DNA from: Drosophila pseudoobscura
Taxonomy: Eukaryota > Arthropoda > Insecta > Diptera > Drosophilidae
Length of the DNA stretch: 64,000 nucleotides
Assembly (NCBI RefSeq): GCF_009870125.1
Contig: NC_046679.1
Coordinates: 25,358,001-25,422,000 of the forward strand
Reading direction: 5' to 3'
In this document: piece after piece, positions 1-9,186 of the stretch
Numbering within the stretch: position 1 is the first letter of the stretch
Layout of the letters: the number at the start of each line of letters is the position of its first letter
Made by a program: the position numbers and the translations under genes
Notes under the pieces: generated by a model
Database searches by the model: none
What the model was told of the DNA's origin: nothing
The model's input: only the letters and a program-made list of their open reading frames with translations

Positions 1-1
1 G

Positions 2-1185
2 ATCCAGAAGGCCCTGGAAAGCATCTCGCCCGAGCAGCAGCAGGAGATCGTGCACGAGCTGGACGGACACGTGCTGAAGTGCGTGAAGGACCAAAACGGC
101 AACCACGTGGTGCAGAAATGCATCGAGTGCGTCGACCCCGTGGCCCTGCAGTTCATCATCAACGCTTTCAAGGGGCAGGTCTACTCGCTGAGCACACATC
201 CCTACGGCTGTCGCGTCATCCAGCGCATCCTCGAGCACTGCACAGCCGAGCAGACCACGCCCATTCTGGACGAGCTGCACGAGAACACCGAGCAGTTGAT
301 CCAGGACCAGTACGGCAACTACGTCATACAGCACGTGCTAGGTGAGTCATCCTTCCGCGGTGGAATCCCAGCGCCCGCCATTGCAGCCTTGACTAACCTT
401 GACTCTCCCATTCACCCGTCCATACAGAGCACGGCAAGCAGGAGGACAAGTCCATACTCATCAACAGCGTGCGCGGCAAGGTTCTGGTGCTCTCGCAGCA
501 CAAATTCGCCTCGAACGTCGTAGAGAAGTGCGTCACCCATGCCACACGCGGCGAGCGCACGGGCCTCATCGACGAGGTGTGCACCTTCAATGACAAGTAA
601 GTCGCTAACAGCCGATCGCTAATCTCAGTGAAGTCAGACTCACTCCATTCCCTACTTTCCGCCCTACTTAGCGCCTTGCACGTGATGATGAAGGACCAGT
701 ATGCCAACTACGTGGTCCAGAAGATGATCGATGTGTCCGAGCCGACGCAGCTGAAGAAGCTGATGACCAAGATACGGCCCCACATGACGGCCTTGCGCAA
801 GTACACCTACGGGAAGCACATCAACGCCAAGCTGGAGAAATACTACATGAAAATAACGCCCATATCCGTTGCGGGGGCAGTCAGCGGTGCCGGAAGCGCA
901 GCTGCGACCACATCCACATGCTCGATTGCAGCGAGCAGTGCTTCCCTAGCGACCGCATCCTCAGCCGTCTCGCTGGACAACAGCAACAGCAGCAGCACCA
1001 ACTCTTGTTCGACCACCACCAGCATTGCCTCGCCAACGATTTGCTCCGTGCAGGAGAATGGCAGCGCCATGATTGTCGAACCAACATCGCCAGCTGTGTC
1101 CGAGTCGTCATCGCCGGTGGTGGCTGCCGTCAACAGTGGCCTTGGTCCCATTGGACCACCCACAGCCGCCAACGGCGTCCTATAA
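2..1185 (+). CDS. pum: pumilio, C-terminal PUF repeats and tail (3' part of gene)
   Basis: Pumilio is a cytoplasmic translational repressor that binds UGUANAUA elements in mRNA 3' UTRs. The gene enters from the left edge. Coding exons are 2-341, 428-596 and 672-1185, joined by 86 and 75 nt introns with GT/AG ends (donors GTGAGT at 342 and GTAAGT at 597). The recognition helices of five PUF repeats are readable: DQNGNHVVQ (repeat 4), HPYGCRVIQ (5), DQYGNYVIQ (6), [10 protein letters not shown] (7) and DQYANYVVQ (8). The N/Q, C/Q and S-N-E triplets are those of metazoan Pumilio, so RNA specificity should be unchanged. After the last repeat (KYYMKI) comes a tail of about 110 residues rich in Ser, Thr, Ala and Val, ending at TAA 1183-1185. 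Such a tail is low-complexity and variable between species. Repeats 1-3 and the N-terminal half are outside the window. Identification is secure. Confidence 0.97.
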
Positions 1186-4100
1186 AGACAAGTAGAGAAG
1201 AAATCATACGGTCGATGTAGTCAACAGAAACAACATCCTCCTTCTCGAATCGAGGTTTAGTTTTTAGTCTGGTATCTGCCAGAGCGAGAGGAGAGCAAAG
1301 GAGACGAGCCAAAAGCTAAAGCATACTATAAATAAATACATATAAATGTAATCTAATTTATTGAACAAGCAGCCGAATCGAGCTGCAATCAGAAGAGAGA
1401 GAGCCCCATCTCCAGGCCCTGCCTGGGCCGTCGGAGAATTGTAAAGAGAGCACTAGCTCACTCACACGCACGCACGCATGCACGCTTCTCAAATACGAGT
1501 GAAAGCAAACACCCGAGCGGAACACCCGATATTGAATGCCATGCCTCCATGGCGTGCATCTCGTGGCAGCCGCAACGATCACTGTGCGCACTGTCACTAC
1601 TGTCAAGCACTGTGCTCGTGCACTCGAAAGAAGAAAACAAAAAAAAAAAGAAAACTCAAAACTAATTTGTATTTTTACGAACAAAAAATAGCACTTAGAT
1701 GAACGGAAGATTTCAAACGAAATATTTGTACAATGCGATCGCATGTTTAAGTTAAAAACAAAGAAAGAAGAAAGAAAAACAAAGAAATTATTATGAATGT
1801 AATTGTCAAAGAAACAAATTGTCTGCGTACACTTTCGTTGTAACTTTGTAAATTAATGATTATATAGCAAGCCTATCTGTAAATGATTAATGTTTCGACT
1901 GTAAATTGATAAGAGGACAAACCGAAGAGCCGGAAATTGGAGGAGATTGCGATATAGAGCGTAGAGAGTAGAGAGTATAGAGTAAAGAGTAACGAGTAAC
2001 GAGTAAAGAGTAAAGAGTATAGAGAGCGGCAGCACGAATATGCGTAGAATTTATAAGTTCGGACAGAGGAACCATTTCAAATATGCATACGTTTATATAA
2101 CGAATAGCAAACATAAACCACACATAGTGTAGAATGTAGAGTAAATATATGTTAATGGAGCCAGCAGCTACCAAAACAATATGAAACCGGAAACACACAC
2201 ACACACACACGCAACACACACGATCACCGAAACACTCAACACTCTCACAATTAACGACTCTTCGACTCATTCGCGCTGCTTTTGCACTGTGTAAAATTTT
2301 GTACAAAAAACCCCAAACTACAAACCATGTATCAATGAAACCATGTAATTTTTCAATTTGTTCACATGTAAAATTTAACTGTTATGTAAAATTCTCATTA
2401 ATTTTAATTGAACTATTTTTTGTAAATTATGTACTTGCTGTGTATAGAGGGAAACGATACGAAACGAAGCAAAACAAAACAAAACAAAACGAAACCGATT
2501 ACCATAACGATAGCGAACCAAGAAGACTCACACGCACAGCACATCATACATACACACCTGTACACACCAACATACACACGTACACAACACCCATACACGC
2601 ATGCATCGGAAGCAAGTTAATATAATTATTATTATTATCCATTTTGTATACATATGTATGTAATTTGTAAATTTGTTTGATTTTAAGTCGCAGTAACCCA
2701 TACTACTATACATATTCTATTCGATCCTACACGCATGTATTTATAATTTTATACATCCTCATGGCCTGGCCCCACGCACCGATGATATCATGATATGATC
2801 GGGATGAAGAATATAAGCGAAAGGTGGGCGCCAGTTGAGAGAACCCAACCCCTGTTTAGCCAAGTAAGCCCAACTGATTACCGAATTATGATTTTTTTAA
2901 TTGAAGATGATGATTTCTCAGCGATTTTTACTACTTGTATCAGCGAAACGAAACAGCAAATAAGAGAGATGAGAGGGCAGAACAAATGTACGCAAATCAT
3001 ATTAAATAAACCATAAACGAAGCGAATGCAAAATTTTACGTGTCCCCTTTTTTGGTTTCCCAAATTTTCTTGCAAAAGCCTTTCGTTTGTCAGTCATTGC
3101 CAACCCACCTTACTGTACGATATAGAATGTATTTATACGGATATGCTTAAAAACAACTCCAGACTACAGAAAGTGCTTACTGCCCCTGCGCGGCTTGAAT
3201 TGCAATCGCTGTGCAACAGACATCTATGAATCATCTATGAGCCTCATTTCCCATCCCATCCCATCCCATCCGATCCAATCCGATACCATCCCTTTCCATC
3301 CCCCTAACCTATCCCTCACGTAAGTGTATAGAATTGTTTTAGCATGTTATCGAACACTTGTAAATTGCAAACAAAAATTTTATATGTATACATACATTGT
3401 AAAAAGTAACCAACAATACGAGTACCAAGAATTTTGTACATTTTGTTATATAAATTTAGACTATTTCGGGACGCCTTATTCCAATACTAAAATACTGAAT
3501 ACTGATTACTGAAACGAGAGACGGTAAAAACGAACGAATTTAGACCTTTTGTCGGTTTCGTCGAAGCACAGATGTATCCATGTAAAACAATTTTTGGAGA
3601 TGAATGTAAAGTGTATTAATGCATATTTTTGTACACACAATTTCGTTGTCGTGTTTTTGTCGTTGTTGTTGTCGTTGTCGTTGTCGTCGCCATCGTCATC
3701 GTCATCATCGTCGTTGTCGTGTTTTGTATATAACAAAAGTAATATGTATGTACCATTCATCGACCATTTGTAACTATATCTTTCTGTACCCCTACCAACA
3801 ACAAACATGATACATAGAAGTGCGGCCCCGCAATAAACCCGCAATCGCCAGCGCTAAGATCATTTGAGCATTTCAAGCGACGGCGCGAACAGTAGTTTGG
3901 TATTATTCGTTTGGTATTTTTAGTTATTAACTAATCAACTGCCTGTCTCTAGAGCGCAATGCACTGATAATTTTAATTCATATAATCCATAGAGGAATCC
4001 ATTGTATGTAGGAATCTCGACATGCTTCTGTAGGCGATACATACATATGTACATGCTGGACGTTAGACGCTCATTGCATTTAACGTTTAGTATACACACA

Positions 4101-6440
4101 CATGACACAAAACACCCGCACACCCGAACACCCACATTTGCCCTCACATTCATAGAAACAGAAACACATACATACAGCAAGCTGCTTAGTCGTAATAGTA
4201 AGTGTAAGCCTGCAACTCTATATACATGCATCATACATACATATATACATATATATATAATAAATATATATATACTATACCTATATACACAAACAGATAT
4301 AAAACATATGTCTTACACTTAGTTTTGAGCTCGACGTGTAGCAACGTTTTTAAATATGTATGTATATGTATATGTATACTGTATACTGAATAAGTATATG
4401 CAAATGCAGAGCAGAGCAGAGACACAGTGAAATTTACACGTAAGCTGGCGTATTCTACACGCGCCCAGTTTTTACAGTAACAATTTTTTGCACGCATGTA
4501 GATCACTTGAACAAGCAAGTCGAAGCCCGAGTCGGAGATATGTAGTGTAACTTTTACGAGATCCATGTAAACTTGTGACGTGAAGTGAAATGGAGAATGG
4601 ATAACGATATTGAAAAGGCATACAAATTACCGATTTGTAAAGTATACCATATAGACACAGCAGCAGCAGAAATTTGTAAAATTTTTCGACAGAAGAACCT
4701 TGTAAACTAAGCTAAGGACATAGCTAAAAACCATACACTGAATAAACCATTTGTAATTTGTTGTAAAAAGAAAGTACGAACCGAGCGAGGAAGGAAATTT
4801 GACGGCCAGGCATTTCCTGAAGCAGACGTGAAGAAGAAAAACTATAAATTATATATAAAAATATACTAATATATACATACATATAAATATAAATATAAAT
4901 TATATTGGATAATTACGAGATGTATTTTGTAGTTACACACTCGAACACGGACACTTGGATCAACCAATCCAAGTATACAAGCAGAGCAAACCCTTAGTTT
5001 TGTAAACGGCGAGCAATTGGCACAAGTTACGAGTACGAGTATATATATACAAAATTTTGGAACGCATTCGAGCATTTGATTTAACTATGCATTAGACTCT
5101 TATGTTTATTATGATTATACTGAATATGATTAACGCTAATTTCTTTGTGAAAAAAATAAAACAAGTTTATTATGTAGCAAAAAGCAAACGTTTTATTTCT
5201 CAATTTGATCGAGTCAATTGGCCCTTCTTCACACAATACACCACACATGGATTTAGAATAAAAACTTGGGCTTATTTTTCTGTTTCTGTTTCTATTTCTA
5301 TTTTTGTTAGAGTTTCAGTTTCAGTTCTACAAATTTCAAGTTCAGCTTCAAGATTCAACAAATTGGCTTCAATGGAAGGCTGCGATGACAACAAAACTAA
5401 AATCAAAATTGATATTAATACGACATGAAGTTAGAGAATAGCATAGCATTACTAAACATACATGAAAGTAAATACATACATATATATAAATAGTACACAC
5501 TAACCAAACCCTTCAGCCCTTCCCGACACCAACAAAACGGCACAACAAACATGAGCGCCAAGCTTGAGGCATTTTATACGGCGCATTTTTTATATATGAA
5601 CAGAATAGCTGTCTATATTATATGTATACCCAAGAAATGATCAACTTTTATAATGAGCCAGTAAGTAAACAAGAAATATTTTTTTATCAGCCGTGGCAAG
5701 CAAATCTTTTACCAGGCCATAAATTTTAACAAGATTATACATACTAAAAGGAAGGATACCTAGCCTAAAACCAAAAATCAAGTCGAAAAAAAACCAACAA
5801 TAAAATTCATACCATACCATTTATCATCTAGTAGAATTTTTCCAAATTGTAGAAATGTATACATAAATATATTTAGATTTGTACTTGCACTCCCGAAGTT
5901 CGGGTAGGGTAGGCATACATATTTCCACAGCATTAAACCATAAGTTGGTCATTCCTTGAACTACAATAAGCCAAGCGAAAATCAGTTTAAAAAGCTGCAG
6001 AGCAAGTGACAGCATACAGTATAAATATACAGCCGAAGTGTATATGAATAAAACCTGTATTCAACAGCAAGCTGTACGATCTAGAAAGTGGAAGGTCGAA
6101 AGGTCTATTAAGAAAAGCAATCAATTACCTCGAACCAGTTCTATTCCCTGTATTTACTTTTCTAACCCTTCAATGACCACATTTATCGATCTTCCACTTT
6201 AGTTTGGGGTGCTTAAAGAAGCCGCTCTTGACCAATGCTTGAACTCCTTTATATTTTAAAACCCTATAGCCCCAACAATACCCACTCAGAGAAGATACGC
6301 AGAAACTTGGTTTAAATTAAACAAAGATATTAACGAGAAGAACATGAAACCTTATTAGCCACGCATGTACGTACGAATGATGAACATAACTAATGAAAAA
6401 ACTTGTAACTAAATACTTCTACATATTGAATAAAAGAATG
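1186..6440 (+). other. pum: Probable pumilio 3' UTR
   Basis: AT-rich sequence with no convincing reading frame follows the pum stop codon. Canonical AATAAA signals occur at 1331, 3005, 3832, 4741, 5155, 6047 and 6429, so several alternative 3' ends are possible. The one at 5155 is followed by a T-rich stretch. UGUA cores, mostly as TTTGTAAA variants, recur throughout, for example near 2368, 2423, 3358, 4634, 4673, 4701 and 4750. The sequence also holds a (CA)n tract near 2193-2220, GTT/GTC repeats at 3655-3720 and several ACATACATATG motifs. The extent is inferred from the poly(A) signals alone; the true end could be earlier. Confidence 0.55.
3724..3732 (+). promoter_or_regulatory. Pumilio response element-like site in pum 3' UTR
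   Basis: The sequence TTGTATATA contains a perfect UGUANAUA Pumilio recognition element and matches the UUGUAUAUA core of box B of the hunchback Nanos response element. It is the only exact 8-mer I found in the putative pum 3' UTR, although near matches are frequent. It would allow Pumilio to repress its own mRNA if this region is transcribed as UTR. Confidence 0.45.
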
Positions 6441-7282
6441 ATATTAAAAATGAAAATCGGTCAAGAGTCCTTTTTTGTTAAATTTATTAAATATGCGAGG
6501 TTTGTGTTAAGGCGAGCTGGTCCATTCAAATGAAATGAGAAATGAGATACATATACGATTGATATTCAATCAGTAATGGCTTGCATGGAAGGAGTTCAAT
6601 CAATACTACAAATTGAAACTATTGAAATCTTAAGATGCAGGCCTGGATCATTCTTCAATTATAATTCAATTATCGATAATTATCGATATCGATTGTATTT
6701 GATGGAACAAATTTGAAATTCAGTTTCAGCTGTTTGAATTTGATTGAAATAGATTGTAAAGGAGTTGATTGAACTAGGTTGAAAACGGTAAAAAGGGATT
6801 GCAATTGTTTGAAGTAAGTAATTGTTTGAAATCGGTTTAAGTAAGTTGAAGGCGATCGAACTAGCTTGCAGGCGGTAGAAATGGATGGAATTGGATTGAA
6901 ATCGATTGAAATAGATTGAAATAGATTGAAGATAAGATAAATTATAAATTCATAGAAAATAATCGTTCTGACAAAAGCGATTTGGAACTCCCCTTCTCGT
7001 GAATGGAGCTATTGAAGTTTCTTTTTATACCCGATACTCAAAAAGAGTATAGGTGGCGATAGTGGATGTGTGTTACACCCAGAAGGAAGCGACGCTTGTG
7101 GAAGGGCGTGCTCATCCCTTCAAGACAAGTACAAACATTAATAAGTTAATAAATACGTATTCGTAGGAGGGTGTGTACATACGGTCGACACTTCTCCAAA
7201 AAGAGAAAATTCTGGACTATGTATTTGGTAAAATAGTACTTACCAGCTCAATATCGTTTGTTATAACTGGCAGTTATACATA
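6441..7282. other. Intergenic DNA with degenerate GATTGAAAT repeats
   Basis: No gene is visible. From about 6690 to 6930 a degenerate 8-10 bp unit related to GATTGAAAT is reiterated; the clearest run is at 6894-6930. At 7023-7110 there is a dispersed fly repeat beginning TATACCCGATACTC and containing the small inverted repeat ATACTC-AAAAA-GAGTAT, followed by the GTTACACCCAGAAGGAAG segment that also appears, in the opposite orientation, within the array spacers. Confidence 0.6.
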
Positions 7283-7950
7283 CAGTGGGGAGCAATAGTG
7301 AGTACATACTCATAATCACTGACTTTATCCTCCCATAACAGGCAAACGAATGAAGCCAAACAAACCAAATTTGTTCCCCATATTAATACTTGTATTCTTA
7401 AAAAATAAACAATAAATTAAAGTAAATCATATTAACATTTTGCGCATAGACCCATATTAGATATTACTTTTTTAATACGGTTTGGAATGTTCTCTATCAA
7501 ATTCCCAAAAATATCTTTTGAAATAGGATTGCACTCCGCATCTATACATCCCCAGAGATCGCCTTGGTTAGATGGCGCTGATTCGTAGTGCTCAAGCCGG
7601 CGTTTCACGATTGACCGTAGGCTTTCAATCGGATTAAGGTCGGTTCTTTGAGATAACCACTCCAGCAATTTAAAATTTTGATTAACCAGTCATTCTCGAA
7701 CATTTTTCGTAATTTGCTTCGGATTCCTGTCTTGTAAATAAGTTAGTTAAATTCAGGATAAATACATTTCTCCGGAAAATTAAGAAGTTAGGCTTGTAGA
7801 AGTTGTAAATAGTCCTCCCTGAACTGAATAACATAAATTTTTTGTAGAGGACCAACGTGCTACCATGTAAAGCAACTTCAGACCATAATATTTCAATATT
7901 TCATATTAGTGATGTGATTATGAGTATGTACTCACTTTTGCTCCCCACTG
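7283..7950 (-). mobile_element. Internally deleted Tc1-like DNA transposon
   Basis: The element is bounded by inverted repeats starting CAGTGGGGAGCAA that match over about 38 bp with a few mismatches. A TA dinucleotide lies directly outside each end (7281-7282 and 7951-7952), the hallmark of Tc1/mariner target-site duplication. On the minus strand, 7432-7668 encodes the end of a Tc1-type transposase with the motif WLSQRTDLNPIESL, which carries the last acidic residue of the DDE triad. Just upstream, around 7670-7735, is the QDRNPKQ motif with the middle Asp, but a stop codon lies between the two. At 668 bp the copy is less than half of a full element and cannot encode an active transposase. 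Confidence 0.85.
7432..7668 (-). pseudogene. Tc1-like transposase C-terminal fragment
   Basis: About 78 codons homologous by motif to the C-terminus of Tc1 transposases: LEWLSQRTDLNPIES near the start, then VKRRLEHYESAP and a basic end. The frame continues upstream through QDRNPKQITKNVRE but is interrupted by a TGA. The DNA-binding N-terminus and the first catalytic Asp are missing. The fragment sits inside the TIR-bounded element and is a decayed remnant. Confidence 0.8.
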
Positions 7951-8810
7951 TACATATGTAAGTTGGCTAATCTGACCGCCTTGACGGCATGAAAGTGTTT
8001 TTCCACAAATAGTGTGTCGACTGTCGACTGATATTCCTAGTCAACCAAATTGGACTTTTTATGCTCGGTACTCGAAGAGTTTAGGACTATATTAGTTTTG
8101 AGGTGGTAGGAATCGCTTCCGACGACACAATGTATATATGTTCTTTATCAGCATCCATACTGAGTCGATATTGCCATATCTGTTTGCCCGTCTTGTTTTA
8201 CATCTAGTTCTCAAAGACTATTAGAACTAGAACAACAAAATTTTGTGTGGAGACTACAAAGGTCGAAATTCAAAGGCAATTTTTAAGAGGGAAAACCGAG
8301 GGCGCAGAATCATAGAATATTACCATATTTACCAGATTTCAAAATTTTTATTAGATCGGATCATTATTTTAACCTCAACTCTCTGCCCACTAAGCACCCT
8401 TCCACCTTCAGTGTGCGCCTTCTGGTAGAGGGAAGCTACATAGATACATAATATACATCCAAAAATAATAAACTTATAACTTACATACTAATTTTTGGGA
8501 CCTTAAAAGAAAAGAGTAGATAATTGTGAGTTGAGTAGTAAATTCGAACTCAATTTTATTCTTAAAATCCAAGCCTTATACATATATAATCTAACAATAA
8601 GGTATGAGGTGCAAGACCCACATAATGGATACAAAGTTAATGCAGTTTGCAATTCGAGTGCATGCATCCATAAGTGTTATTTTGGGGCTATATTGGATAA
8701 GTGTTTCTCCACTTTTGTTTTGTTGTCGTACTTGTTAATGGATTAATAGACCTCCGCTCACACTCCGCTAATTTAGGTAAAAGATCGAGTTCGGTTTACA
8801 TAATTGAACG
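7951..8810. repeat. Intergenic DNA with dispersed fly repeat fragments
   Basis: At about 8055-8200 there is a degenerate copy of a dispersed repeat (TACTCGAAGAGTTTAGG, then a GAATCGCTTCC segment, then CTGAGTCGATATTGCC). It is in the opposite orientation to the copies at 16600-16770, 21320-21480 and 25835-25990. The rest is AT-rich with no convincing gene. Confidence 0.55.
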
Positions 8811-8813
8811 TGT

Positions 8814-9180
8814 TTAATAATGAGTTCTTGATTGAACAGTGGCCGTTGATTTAATATAGGTTTCAAAAGAAAATAACTCACTCCTAGTAAGTAATAAGTA
8901 ATTAATAATAAGTTTAGGCTCGTAGCGCTGGAAAATAGCATGAAATAAATATAAATTTAAATTGCAAATAGCTGTTATTACATTAAGCCCTGAGGCAATC
9001 ACTTTTGTTTGTGTTCTGTACCATTTGCTTACAATATATATCCAGATTTCTAATCATGAAAACACAGACTTGTCTCCCCAACGGCTTTTTGAATTTTGGC
9101 CATACTTTTCGTTGTCTTGAGTATCATGTGCTCATATAGTTGAACGAAGACCTCGCCACAATTACTGCTTATTTTACCTT
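8814..9180 (-). pseudogene. Vestige of P-superfamily RNase H-like transposase domain
   Basis: Directly downstream (minus strand) of the triple-THAP gene are short decayed reading frames. One at about 8961-9030 reads TQTKVIASGLNVITAIC. This resembles the segment of P/THAP9 transposases where a conserved G-x-x-V-x-x-x-C-D motif carries a catalytic Asp; here the Asp position is Asn. Another, near 9055-9110, reads ETSLCFHD, which could be the remains of the first catalytic strand. Frames shift and stop between the pieces. A homologous stretch occurs below the second array gene at 17170-17260. The resemblance is by eye only. Confidence 0.35.
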
Positions 9181-9186
9181 TAGCAA

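Noticed and set aside
843-1172. Open frames antisense to the last pum exon
   Set aside because: Shadow of a GC-rich, Ser/Ala-rich coding exon; no independent evidence.
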